Shown here: in pieces, positions 25,432 through 33,457 of the stretch
Position numbering within the stretch: position 1 is the stretch's first letter
How the letters are laid out: every line of letters begins with the position of its first letter
From: Sphingobacteriales bacterium
GTDB lineage: Bacteria; Bacteroidota; Bacteroidia; Chitinophagales; CAIOSU01
Assembly (NCBI GenBank): GCA_027483645.1
Contig: JAIXUD010000007.1
Location: 105,775-169,774 of the forward strand
Reading direction: 5' to 3'
Length of the DNA stretch: 64,000 nucleotides
Notes under the pieces: generated by a model
What the model was told of the DNA's origin: nothing
The model's database searches: none
Seen by the model: the letters and a program-made list of their open reading frames with translations, nothing else
Made by a program: the position numbers and the translations under genes

Positions 25432-26456
25432 TATGGCTGCTAGCACTATTCGCGCTGGCCATGACAGCCTGTGAGCCTACGAACTATCTCGGCGATGAGA
25501 TTGAAGATTTGCCCATTGGTAACAATGCGGTTATGATTATTAATGAGGGTAATTATACATACGGCAATGCCTCCATTACCTATTACAACCCGCTTACAGA
25601 CAACTTGTATGAGGACATCTTCCTAAGCCAAAACCAGCGCCCCTTGGGCGATGTGGCCCAATCTATGATTGGGGTAAATGGCTATGGTTATATAGCAGTA
25701 AATAACTCGAACAAGATTGAGGTGGTTGATTTGGTGGACTTTGCCAGCGTGGCAACCATTACTGGGCTTACATCGCCGCGCTATATATTGCCCTTGGGCG
25801 ATGGCCGCGCCTATGTGAGCGACCTATATGGCGAAAAGCTAACCATCATCAACCTAAATAGCAATACCAACACTGGCGTGGTAAACCTACCTGGTTGGAC
25901 GGAGCAAATGGTACTAGCCAATGGGCTAGTATTTGTGGCCAACTACGATAGCCAGCGGGTGGAAATCATTAACCCACTTACCGACACCAAAACCAGCCAC
26001 ATTAATGTAGATGGCCACCCGCTGGAAATGGTGCTAGATTACCAAGGCCAGATTTGGGTGCTCGGCCAAAAAGATGGCGGTGAGGGTGCGGCGCTTACCC
26101 GCATCAACCCTAACTTCCCGCGGAAGGAGCTCTCCTTGTTCTTTTCAACAGGTGAGACCCCAACCGATTTGATAACCGACCCTGCAGGTGATTTTCTATA
26201 TTTCATCAACAACGACGGCATTTATAAAATGGCTACCACAGCCAACGCTTTGCCAGCAGCACCCTTAATACCTAAAGCCACCCGAAACTATTACGCCATC
26301 GGTATTACACCTGACAATGGCCGCCTATATGCCGCCGATGCATTGGACTTTAACCAGCGCAGCGATGTGTATGTGTTCAACCTTACTACCCTTGAGCAAA
26401 CCCTAGCCCTTAAAACCGGCATCATCAGTGGCGGGTTTTACTTTTACCCGAGGTAA
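25389..26456 (+). CDS. YncE-like beta-propeller lipoprotein
   Basis: 355-residue surface lipoprotein predicted to fold as a seven-bladed propeller of the YncE/DUF5074 type. The signal ends in LAMTAC. Blades contain MIGVNGYGYIAVNNSNKIEV, YILPLGDGRAYVSDLYG, MVLANGLVFVANYDSQRVEI and GITPDNGRLYAADALDF. These proteins often accompany TonB-dependent receptors, but none is here. The start is uncertain: the ATG at 25389 is the last in-frame one, so residues up to the hydrophobic core are encoded by the ACTCGTAACT word array. An ATG at 25434 is out of frame. An upstream ATG at 25356 is possible but lies in the other array. Confidence 0.8.
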   Translation: MTSTTRNSQLVTRNLWLLALFALAMTACEPTNYLGDEIEDLPIGNNAVMIINEGNYTYGNASITYYNPLTDNLYEDIFLSQNQRPLGDVAQSMIGVNGYGYIAVNNSNKIEVVDLVDFASVATITGLTSPRYILPLGDGRAYVSDLYGEKLTIINLNSNTNTGVVNLPGWTEQMVLANGLVFVANYDSQRVEIINPLTDTKTSHINVDGHPLEMVLDYQGQIWVLGQKDGGEGAALTRINPNFPRKELSLFFSTGETPTDLITDPAGDFLYFINNDGIYKMATTANALPAAPLIPKATRNYYAIGITPDNGRLYAADALDFNQRSDVYVFNLTTLEQTLALKTGIISGGFYFYPR

Positions 26457-26468
26457 GTTGAAATTTTT

Positions 26469-26556
26469 ACCACAAAGAGCACAAAGGAAAGCACAAAGGA
26501 CACAAAGATTATATTGTAAGCCTAGTGCACTTTGTGTTTCACTCTTGGTGTCCTTA
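26469..26556. repeat. Inverted word-array (CACAAAG type), copy 2
   Basis: Arm 1 (26469-26508) holds four CACAAAG words. Arm 2 (26523-26556) holds GTGCACTTTGTG, CACTCTTGGTGTCC and similar complementary words. It begins 12 bp after the stop of the propeller lipoprotein and could form a long imperfect hairpin. Confidence 0.75.
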
Positions 26557-26611
26557 GGGGTTGATGATAATGCAATGCTTCATTTACGCTCATTTTCCCT
26601 AACTTTCAGGC

Positions 26612-27691
26612 ATGAATAAGGCTTTGTTTGAGGAGTTTCCACCGATTACGGACGGGCAATGGCAGCAGCAGGTATTACAAGACTTGAAAGGCGCAGCGCC
26701 CGAATCGTTGAATTGGGAAAGCCCTGAGAGGATAACCGTAAAACCATACTACCGAAGCAACGGTCAACCAACCGTTGAAGTGCCCGTAAGGCCAGTTGGC
26801 GAATGGTGGATAAGGCAGGACATTGTGGTAACCGATGAAAACACCGCCAATACCGAAGCACTAGATGCCTTGCAGCGTGGCGCCACGGCGCTGCTGTTTA
26901 AGTGTACAAGTGCAGTAGACGTTGCGGTTTTGCTGAAAGATATTTTGCTAGAGCACATCCAGACGGATTGGGAGATAAGTGATATCAGTGTTTTGGATGG
27001 ATTGGTGGCGACACTAAAAGCGCGTGGTTTACAACCAGAAACCGTGAAAGGAGCCATCCAGTTTATCGCACCCGATAAGGTAGCTTTCTTTCAAAAGTAC
27101 CAGCCGTTATTACCAGGCTTTAAACTCTTTACTATACCCGCCGTTGATGCCGAAACATTGACAGAGCAAACCGCCCAGCAGCTTGCCCAGGCCAACAAAG
27201 TGGTTAATACCCTGATTACTGCTGGCATAAAAGCTGATGATGCCCTCAACCAAATACGTTTTGATATTGAAGTAGGTACCGACCATTTTTTCGAAATAGC
27301 CCGAGTACGGGTGTTGCGAGCAATGTGGATGGTTGTTTGCAAGCAGTATGTAGCCAATTACGACACACCCGTTTTTATACACGCTACCAACAAAAAAGTA
27401 ACCCCTGAGAAGGATGGCTACTACGAAATGATACGCCAAACCACCCAAGCCCTGAGTGCAGTACTGGGCGGTGCCGATAGCCTGAGCTTGGTGCCACACT
27501 TAACTACAGCCGACCGCAGCAAAGCCTTCCAAACACGTATAGCCCGTAATGTGCAGTTGATACTGCAACACGAAAGCCATTTGGATATGATAGCCGACCC
27601 GGCATCAGGCTCATGGTATTTAGAAGCCATTACCAGTGAACTTGCCCAAAAAGCTTGGGCGCGTTTTGTGCCACTAACCCAACGAGCTTAA
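26612..27691 (+). CDS. mutA: Methylmalonyl-CoA mutase small subunit-like protein
   Basis: 359-residue protein matching the barrel domain of the small (non-catalytic) methylmalonyl-CoA mutase subunit. Family landmarks are FPPITDGQWQQQVLQDLKG, a substrate-barrel segment with RFDIEVGTDHFFEIARVR, YDTPVFIHATN and the closing DMIADPASGSWYLEAIT. The B12-binding domain is absent, and even for the short Bacteroidota form (about 440 or more residues, from memory) it is small. The large catalytic subunit, normally next door, is missing here; an unrelated histidine kinase follows 10 bp later. The enzyme interconverts methylmalonyl- and succinyl-CoA as a heterodimer. Confidence 0.83.
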   Translation: MNKALFEEFPPITDGQWQQQVLQDLKGAAPESLNWESPERITVKPYYRSNGQPTVEVPVRPVGEWWIRQDIVVTDENTANTEALDALQRGATALLFKCTSAVDVAVLLKDILLEHIQTDWEISDISVLDGLVATLKARGLQPETVKGAIQFIAPDKVAFFQKYQPLLPGFKLFTIPAVDAETLTEQTAQQLAQANKVVNTLITAGIKADDALNQIRFDIEVGTDHFFEIARVRVLRAMWMVVCKQYVANYDTPVFIHATNKKVTPEKDGYYEMIRQTTQALSAVLGGADSLSLVPHLTTADRSKAFQTRIARNVQLILQHESHLDMIADPASGSWYLEAITSELAQKAWARFVPLTQRA

Positions 27692-27701
27692 CCTACCCCA
27701 T

Positions 27702-29585
27702 ATGGTACCTAAACTGCTTCGGCTACTGTTGCTGGTTTGCTGCTTGGGGATAGGCAACCTATACGCCCAAATAGAGATGCTGGTGATAGGTAACGGATTT
27801 GAAAAGGAAAACCTTGACTATGTAGTAGCTGGCTACAGAGATACCGCCCACACCGCAACTATTGCACAAAATGTGTTGGAAACAAAGCATTTACAAACTT
27901 GGGAGATAGTGAGCCCTGGTGCCATGATAAACATGGGCTACAGCCGCGATACCTGGTGGCTGCACTGGGAATTACTAAACAACACGCCCAAAAGTAGCGA
28001 CTTGGTACTGTACCTTGGCAGTGGCATTATTGATGAAATAGTGCTGTATGCCGTTTACGACAGCGCTGGTAACACTGTGATTGATTCTTTTCCGCCAACC
28101 GGGGTTTCCAACCCCTATAAGCAGGCATTCTTTGATTCCAAAGGATGGAGCTATCCTATAACCCTTCCACCTGGCAAGCGGGTGCAGTATTGGCTTAAGT
28201 TGCGTAATAACATTGCCTCGCTACGGGTACCCTTGCAGTTATGGCAAAGAGCTGATTACATGCGCCACCTCACTATGTTCAACATCGGCTGGGGGGTGTT
28301 TTTTGGCATCTTGTTGCTCACCATCATTGGCGCTATAGCTGTTTTTGTTGCCACCCGTCAATTCGTTTTTTTATCATACGCTGCTTACATCGGTTCACTC
28401 ATTCTGCTCAATGGTATTACCTTGGGTTTTCATATAATTATATTGGGCCTCGACAATCCATTTTTAGCGCATACTTATGTATTTGTGGTGAGTGTAGTGG
28501 TAGTAGTAAGCATGATAATTTTTTGTAAAATATACCTCGATATTAATAGATGGGCGCCTAAGCTCAACTACCTGGTTTACTTAAATGTGGCAACTTTGGT
28601 TATCATGGCTTTCTTATGGTTTGTATGGCCTGATAATTTAAGCATTTCGGAATGGCTAATACATATATTCACCTTCTTACCCTTGATAAGCCTTATCACT
28701 ATTCTGGGATTTGTAATTGCCCAAAAACCCATCCCCCCGCAGCACTGGCTGTTCTTAATTGCATTTACCCCCTTAGTATTATTATCAATAGGCATGGCAT
28801 TGCGCAACAATGGCATCATAGGGCATTCCATCATTTTCGACATCCGCCTACCCATATCATTTGCTTTTGAAGCAGTGGTATTTTCTTATGCATTAGCCCT
28901 GCGCATACGCGATATGCGAAATGAGCGAGAGCAACTGCTGCAACAGGTAAACATACAGCAGCGCGATAGTTTCCGTACAGTGATTGAGGCTACCGAAAAA
29001 GAACGCAAGCGTGTAGCCGAAGACCTGCACGACGGGCTAGGGCAACTGCTATCTACTGCGAAGCTCAACCTTACGGCAATTGAGCTACCCCAAAATCCGG
29101 AAGAGCACAGTAGCATCGAGACTTCCCTTTCGCTATTGGATGAGGCCTGCCAAGAGGTTCGCCACATATCACACAATATGATGCCGGGAACATTGATTAG
29201 GCTTGGGTTGGTATCGGCAGTTAAAGAACAAGCCCGGAAGATAAACGAGAGTGGCAAAATACTGGTTACGGTAACTATATCTGGCTTCGAGAAGCGAATG
29301 GACGAGACTCGCGAGATAGCCATGTACCGAGTGATACAAGAGATATTAAATAACTCTATACGCTACGCCAGCGCTACCGACATTGAGATAAGGCTAGAAC
29401 AATTGGCCGACGGATACCTGTTCCGCATAAAAGATAACGGTAAAGGTTTCGACCCCAAAGTTTTGGAACAAAGCAAGGGTATCGGCTGGCGAAACATCCG
29501 CTCTCGTGTGGACTTGTTACAAGGCAACATCGACCTCAAAACCGCACCTGGGAAGGGAACTGTACTCAACATTTGGGTACCGTGA
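27702..29585 (+). CDS. 7TMR-DISM histidine kinase (HisKA_3 type)
   Basis: 627-residue sensor kinase. The signal peptide is about 1-22. An extracellular 7TMR-DISMED2-like beta domain (about 50-185) is followed by seven membrane helices (about 195-400), a short coiled coil, and a NarX-type HisKA_3 domain (TEKERKRVAEDLHDGLGQLL, phospho-His in LHDGLG). The HATPase has NNSIRYASAT and DNGKGFD. Such kinases pair with LuxR-type regulators; none is adjacent. It lies 10 bp after the mutase subunit, so the two are probably cotranscribed, which is unusual. A 26-bp perfect inverted repeat follows 8 bp after its stop. Confidence 0.92.
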   Translation: MVPKLLRLLLLVCCLGIGNLYAQIEMLVIGNGFEKENLDYVVAGYRDTAHTATIAQNVLETKHLQTWEIVSPGAMINMGYSRDTWWLHWELLNNTPKSSDLVLYLGSGIIDEIVLYAVYDSAGNTVIDSFPPTGVSNPYKQAFFDSKGWSYPITLPPGKRVQYWLKLRNNIASLRVPLQLWQRADYMRHLTMFNIGWGVFFGILLLTIIGAIAVFVATRQFVFLSYAAYIGSLILLNGITLGFHIIILGLDNPFLAHTYVFVVSVVVVVSMIIFCKIYLDINRWAPKLNYLVYLNVATLVIMAFLWFVWPDNLSISEWLIHIFTFLPLISLITILGFVIAQKPIPPQHWLFLIAFTPLVLLSIGMALRNNGIIGHSIIFDIRLPISFAFEAVVFSYALALRIRDMRNEREQLLQQVNIQQRDSFRTVIEATEKERKRVAEDLHDGLGQLLSTAKLNLTAIELPQNPEEHSSIETSLSLLDEACQEVRHISHNMMPGTLIRLGLVSAVKEQARKINESGKILVTVTISGFEKRMDETREIAMYRVIQEILNNSIRYASATDIEIRLEQLADGYLFRIKDNGKGFDPKVLEQSKGIGWRNIRSRVDLLQGNIDLKTAPGKGTVLNIWVP

Positions 29586-29592
29586 AGTTCGC

Positions 29593-29703
29593 TTGTCTGA
29601 ATCAGAATTTACAGAATTTAAGAATAGGAGAATTTGATTCGCCCATCCATTTAATAGTAATAATTCTATAATCTAATAATTCTGTAAATTCTGATTCAGA
29701 CAA
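29593..29703. repeat. Perfect 26-bp inverted repeat between convergent genes
   Basis: Arms 29593-29618 and 29678-29703 are exact reverse complements (cores TCTGAATCAGAATT and AATTCTGATTCAGA), with a 59-bp spacer rich in further AATTCTATAATCT-like words. It starts 8 bp after one stop codon and ends 1 bp before the opposing one, so it may terminate both genes. Confidence 0.92.
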
Positions 29704-29704
29704 A

Positions 29705-30418
29705 CTACGGCACTAAAATCACCGCTCCCGTGCCGGTAGTATCCACCGTAGCAGGTGCGGTGCCTTTATAGCGTATATTGCCCGATCCACTAATGGTAGC
29801 ATTCCATACACCGGTGTAGTTTACTTGCACATCGCCCGCACCGCTTACTGTTGCAGTACCAGTATTGGCTACCAAGCCATGAGTGGCTATACCTCCAGCG
29901 CCCGATGAGTTTACCATATGGTTTGCCGCAGTACCTGCTAGGGTAATATTTCCGGAGCCTTCCAGTGTGGTTTTTAGGGAGTCAGAGATGTTTACCTCGC
30001 CATTGATGGTACCGTCGCCACTCATCTCCACATGAAGTTTGTTGGCAACAATTACGTTCTGCAGGTATACATCGCCACCGCTGCCATCAATTAACTTAAT
30101 GCTGCTAATATTGGGCACGGTAATAGTAATAGTCATGCGCAGATACTCCTTTACTGTTTTCTGGAAATCAATTTTCCACTCCCCGCCCACCACTTCGGTA
30201 GTAATCAGGTCCATCAGATTTTCTTCCGCCTCAATAGTAACGGTTTGCGTAGGCCCTTGGGTAATGAAAATATCCGCATGCCTGCGCAGATCTACTTTGT
30301 CAAAAGCATCAATTTCAAGTGTTTGGGTAGTAAGTACCCCATTACCCTTTTCACAACTTGAAAAAGCAATTGCAATTGATAGCATCAGTAATACGGTAAA
30401 TAGTAACTTTTGGTTCAT
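29705..30418 (-). CDS. GIN-domain (DUF2807) lipoprotein
   Basis: 237-residue lipoprotein of the DUF2807 'head GIN domain' family. The signal ends in FSSC, near Cys18. The mature part is a right-handed beta-helix with characteristic G-x-G-x-I steps: GSGGDVYLQ, MSGDGTINGE, LEGSGNITLAG, SGAGGIATHG, SGAGDVQVN and SGSGNIRYKG. The role is unknown; adhesion has been proposed for the family. I start at the ATG at 30418 because the upstream extension has no signal-like features. It lies 94 bp downstream of the other minus-strand lipoprotein gene. Confidence 0.88.
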   Translation of the reverse strand: MNQKLLFTVLLMLSIAIAFSSCEKGNGVLTTQTLEIDAFDKVDLRRHADIFITQGPTQTVTIEAEENLMDLITTEVVGGEWKIDFQKTVKEYLRMTITITVPNISSIKLIDGSGGDVYLQNVIVANKLHVEMSGDGTINGEVNISDSLKTTLEGSGNITLAGTAANHMVNSSGAGGIATHGLVANTGTATVSGAGDVQVNYTGVWNATISGSGNIRYKGTAPATVDTTGTGAVILVP

Positions 30419-30511
30419 TATGTGTGGTTTAGAAAACAAACCTGTGCAATAATGAAGCCAGTTCTTTATATTACGTTTAATAGGGCATCGCCCTATCATA
30501 TTGCACAATAA

Positions 30512-30994
30512 TCATAAACCAAACTCATACGTTAGGCAATCGTCTGCAATGATGGTAATTGTATCTTGCCAAATGTACCCTTGAGTGCCGGTAATTGCCT
30601 CGGCAGATACAATATAGCTGCCGGGGGTACGGCTAATACGAACGATACCATTACCATTTACACAACCCGGATTGTTGGAGTAGAAATCGTTAATGGTATC
30701 CAATATCTGTCCATTTAGCGATACTTCTATAGCACAGCACTGTACGCTACTCCAGAAAGACACCTCGCCGCTTACTACTGGGTATGTACAGTTGCCGTCG
30801 CTAATGGTAGCCTCTGGGTTGTAGTTGGTAGCATTAGGGTCGGTACATCCGCGGTATACGCAGGTACCATTGTTACTTTGTGCAAAGGGGTCGTAGTTCT
30901 CGGCCGCAGGGTCGGTACAGCCGCGGTCGGCGCAACCGGTTGTCATCATCAAAGCCAAGCCAGCCAACAATAGGGGTAGTATAGGGTTTTTCAT
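30512..30994 (-). CDS. Lipoprotein with two GCTDPxAxNY repeats
   Basis: 160-residue lipoprotein. The lipobox is MTTGC (lipid Cys near residue 20). Two tandem 25-residue Cys-containing units follow, RGCTDPAAENYDPFA...GTC and RGCTDPNATNYNPEA...GNC, each with Cys at both ends. This repeat is frequent in secreted proteins of marine and freshwater Bacteroidota. The C-terminal domain (about 65-160) is a beta-sandwich-like region with SSVQCCAIEVSLNGQ and a late Cys. I start at the ATG at 30994. The partner is unknown; its neighbour is also a surface lipoprotein. Confidence 0.75.
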   Translation of the reverse strand: MKNPILPLLLAGLALMMTTGCADRGCTDPAAENYDPFAQSNNGTCVYRGCTDPNATNYNPEATISDGNCTYPVVSGEVSFWSSVQCCAIEVSLNGQILDTINDFYSNNPGCVNGNGIVRISRTPGSYIVSAEAITGTQGYIWQDTITIIADDCLTYEFGL

Positions 30995-31014
30995 TATTAA
31001 TGGTTTGCGTGTGG

Positions 31015-31022
31015 TAAAGATA
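31015..31022 (-). promoter_or_regulatory. -7-like box of GCTDP lipoprotein gene
   Basis: TATCTTTA on the minus strand, 20 bp before the ATG at 30994. No TTG at 17-23 bp, so weak. Confidence 0.3.
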
Positions 31023-31059
31023 ACGCTTGAAAACAAATACCCTGCCAGTTTGGTGGCTC

Positions 31060-31207
31060 GTTATTGGTTGATTGGTTACTAGTTACTGGTTATTAGTATA
31101 CTTACCTAAGAAAATGACAGCTTGAAAAGTTTAGAGTCTAATTTTGTAAAGAATAATTAAAATTCCGGCTCAACAAACCAATAACCAATAACTAGTAACC
31201 AATAACC
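31060..31207. repeat. Inverted word-array (TTACTAGTTACTGG type)
   Basis: Arm 1 (31060-31096) has GTTATTGGTTGATTGGTTACTAG and similar words. Arm 2 (31173-31207) has AACCAATAACCAATAACTAG and similar words, the reverse complement. The 76-bp spacer holds no gene. Arm 2 ends 11 bp before the AlkD-like start codon. Confidence 0.85.
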
Positions 31208-31218
31208 TATCCTCAACC

Positions 31219-31896
31219 ATGAAATACATCCAGCCTCTTATTGAAGCCTTCGAGGCGGCGGACAACTCGGCCAACGCTGTGCCTATGAAGAAGTACATGA
31301 AAGATCATTTTGAATTTTATGGGATCAAATCACCACAGCGCAGGGAGATTTTTAAAAACTTCCTAAAACAGCATGGCCTGCCGCCTATAGATGAGCTAGA
31401 GGAGGTAGTGGAAGCGCTGTACGACCAACCTTACCGCGAATGCCACTATGCAGCAATTGAGATTTTCCAGAAATTCCAGAAACAGTTTAATCCGCAGCAC
31501 CTTGCCTTGATGGAGGAGCTGACCATAACCCATAGCTGGTGGGATACTGTGGATGTAATAGCAGGGCACCTGGTTGGTCCGTTTTTTAAAAAGTACCCTG
31601 ATCTGATACCCGAGCATACCGAGCGCTGGATAAATGGCGACAACTTCTGGCTACAGCGCGTGGCCATACTGTACCAGCTAGGCTATAAACAGCAAACCGA
31701 TGCAGAGCGCCTCTTTCGCTTTGCCCGCCTGCGTGCAGGTAGTAAGGAGTTCTTTATCCGTAAGGGCATCGGCTGGGCGCTTCGCCAATACAGCTATCAC
31801 AACCCCGAAGCGGTGCGCCAGTTTGTAACCGACACCCCTTTACACTCCCTCACCAAACGTGAGGCCTTAAAGGGAATAATCCGTAAGTCAATTTGA
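31219..31896 (+). CDS. DNA alkylation repair protein, AlkD-like
   Basis: 225-residue all-helical HEAT-like protein of the AlkC/AlkD glycosylase family, which removes bulky cationic alkylpurines without base flipping. Landmarks are KKYMKDHFEFYGIKSPQRR, THSWWDTVDVIAGHLVG (the Trp/Asp of the active site), NFWLQRVAILYQ (Trp and Arg) and FIRKGIGWALRQYS. Length and order are normal. It appears monocistronic. An inverted word array ends 11 bp before its start codon, and another begins at its stop codon. Confidence 0.9.
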   Translation: MKYIQPLIEAFEAADNSANAVPMKKYMKDHFEFYGIKSPQRREIFKNFLKQHGLPPIDELEEVVEALYDQPYRECHYAAIEIFQKFQKQFNPQHLALMEELTITHSWWDTVDVIAGHLVGPFFKKYPDLIPEHTERWINGDNFWLQRVAILYQLGYKQQTDAERLFRFARLRAGSKEFFIRKGIGWALRQYSYHNPEAVRQFVTDTPLHSLTKREALKGIIRKSI

Positions 31897-31957
31897 AAAT
31901 TTGGGAATTTGAAAATTTGAAAATGCCAATGACGACCATCTTCAAATTTTCAAATTA
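31891..31957. repeat. Inverted word-array (TTTGAAAAT type) spanning stop to stop
   Basis: Arm 1 (31891-31924) has ATTTGAAAATTTGGGAATTTG and similar words. Arm 2 (31940-31957) has TTCAAATTTTCAAATTA. The array includes both the TGA of the AlkD-like gene (31894-31896) and the TAA of the convergent carbonic anhydrase gene (31955-31957), filling the gap exactly. Confidence 0.85.
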
Positions 31958-32596
31958 CTTCTCATCTATTTCATACCTAAACTGCGGCACAACACATTCT
32001 GGGCAATCTGCCGTTACCTTTAAATCGGTAATTAAGCCATTTTTAAGGCTGTAGACCCAACCATGTATTTTCGGGAAATTGCCTAGTTTCCACTCCTCTT
32101 GGATGAACGATACTGCCGAAAGCGCTCTTACTCCTTCCATCACGTTAAGCTCCACCAATTTGTCTTCGCGCTCTTGCTGGGTAGCAAGTGTATCTAGCTG
32201 GTCTTGGTGCAGGCGCTGCACGTTTTTAATGTTGCTTAGCCAGCCATCAATAAAGCCGAAGCTCTTGCTGCTCATAGCCGCAAGCACACCTCCACAACCA
32301 TAGTGCCCACATATAACAATGTGCTTTACTTTCAGGTTTTTTACCGCATAATATACCACGCTTAGCATATTATAGTCGGTAAGCTGTACTACATTCGCAA
32401 TGTTGCGATGCACAAATATGGCCCCAGGTACGGTTCCGGTAATTTGGGTAGCTGGCACGCGGCTATCCGAACAGCCAATCCATAAGTATTCTGGATGTTG
32501 TTGTACTGCCAAGTCTTCAAAAAAACTTGGGTTAATATCTTTAATAGACCTTACCCAATTGCGGTTTCCATCTAATAACTCAATAATGTCGGACAT
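31955..32596 (-). CDS. Beta-class carbonic anhydrase
   Basis: 213-residue zinc enzyme converting CO2 and bicarbonate in the cytosol. The zinc ligands are seen exactly at Cys42 and Asp44 (CSDSR), His98 and Cys101 (HIVICGHYGCGGV), the same numbering as E. coli Can. The C-terminal part has WVYSLKNGLITDLKV. It has no signal peptide. It is transcribed alone, convergent with the AlkD-like gene. Its stop codon is part of the word array between them. Confidence 0.95.
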   Translation of the reverse strand: MSDIIELLDGNRNWVRSIKDINPSFFEDLAVQQHPEYLWIGCSDSRVPATQITGTVPGAIFVHRNIANVVQLTDYNMLSVVYYAVKNLKVKHIVICGHYGCGGVLAAMSSKSFGFIDGWLSNIKNVQRLHQDQLDTLATQQEREDKLVELNVMEGVRALSAVSFIQEEWKLGNFPKIHGWVYSLKNGLITDLKVTADCPECVVPQFRYEIDEK

Positions 32597-32647
32597 AATT
32601 CTTTTTAGAACCTTAATTTATCATAGCAAAGAACAAGATAAGGAGGG

Positions 32648-32739
32648 AATTTGAAAATGTGGCAATTTGAAAATTTGAAAATGATACTTCATCTTGTAAG
32701 TAATTTTCAAATTAGCACATCTTCTAATTTTCAAATTAA
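32648..32739. repeat. Inverted word-array (TTTGAAAAT type), copy 2
   Basis: Arm 1 (32648-32682) has AATTTGAAAATGTGGC and similar words. Arm 2 (32701-32739) has TAATTTTCAAATTAGC and similar complementary words. It ends 4 bp before the likely GTG start of the PaiB-like gene and stays open in that frame, mimicking a longer protein. Confidence 0.82.
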
Positions 32740-32743
32740 CCCA

Positions 32744-33355
32744 GTGTTCACCCCAAAGAATTTTGCCGAAACCGACCCCGAGGTACTGTTGGCCTTTATG
32801 CGCAGCCATGCTTTTGCCGTAATGGTTACTAGTCCCCAACTAATGGGCACGCACCTGACATTTGTTATTAATGCTGTAGAGGGTCGCATCGTCCTCACAA
32901 GCCACATGGCATTGGCCAACCCTCAAACCAAACAATTGGATGGGCAGCAAGTAATGGTGATTTTCAACGGGCCACATGCTTATATAGCCCCAAAACTATA
33001 CGAAAACAAAGTGCAAGTACCCACTTGGAACTATGCTGCTGTGCACGCCTATGGCACTATAAAATTGCTTGATGGGCACGAACCACAGATAAAGGTGATG
33101 GAAAAGATGTTCGAAGTGTTTGGCCCTGATTACTTTGAGCAGTGGCAAACCCTCCCGCACCAATACCGCGATAGCTTACTGGAACACATTCAGGCCTTCG
33201 AAATTGAAGTAACCGATTTACAGGGCCAATTCAAGCTAAGCCAAAACAAATCGGCGGCAGATAGGGAGCGGATTATTGCTTCGCTAGAGCATAGTGGCAA
33301 TGCCTATGCAACCGAAACGGCTATATACATGCGGCAATACTTGGAGCAGCGCTAA
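32744..33355 (+). CDS. PaiB-like FMN-binding split-barrel protein
   Basis: 203-residue flavin-binding protein of the PaiB family (annotated as a transcriptional regulator in Bacillus). The split barrel has FAETDPEVLLAFMRSHAFAV, LTFVINAVEGRIVLTSHMA, NGPHAYIAPKLYE and the family hallmark VPTWNYAAVHAYG. The C-terminal helix region is FEIEVTDLQGQFKLSQNKS. I start at a GTG at 32744 (VFTPKNF), which matches the conserved MY-P-xx-F start. The upstream open frame is the word array and contributes no family-like residues. A perfect bidirectional terminator follows 56 bp after the stop. Confidence 0.87.
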   Translation: MFTPKNFAETDPEVLLAFMRSHAFAVMVTSPQLMGTHLTFVINAVEGRIVLTSHMALANPQTKQLDGQQVMVIFNGPHAYIAPKLYENKVQVPTWNYAAVHAYGTIKLLDGHEPQIKVMEKMFEVFGPDYFEQWQTLPHQYRDSLLEHIQAFEIEVTDLQGQFKLSQNKSAADRERIIASLEHSGNAYATETAIYMRQYLEQR

Positions 33356-33410
33356 ACCAATATCATCAACCTTATTACACCTAGCTATTCCGAAAACTAC
33401 CTCAATAAAA

Positions 33411-33445
33411 AAGCCCCGGTCTTGTTTTGAACAAGACCGGGGCTT
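33411..33445. terminator. Bidirectional terminator (16-bp perfect stem)
   Basis: A 16-bp perfect stem, with AAGCCCCGGTCTTGTT as its left half, has a TTG loop. A-rich sequence precedes it and T-rich sequence follows. It lies between the convergent PaiB-like gene and the outer-membrane barrel gene. Confidence 0.92.
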
Positions 33446-33457
33446 CAATTTATATTA

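Noticed and set aside
29593..29703. IS or MITE termini
   Set aside because: Perfect inverted arms are present, but there is no transposase and I see no flanking direct duplication; kept as a repeat only.
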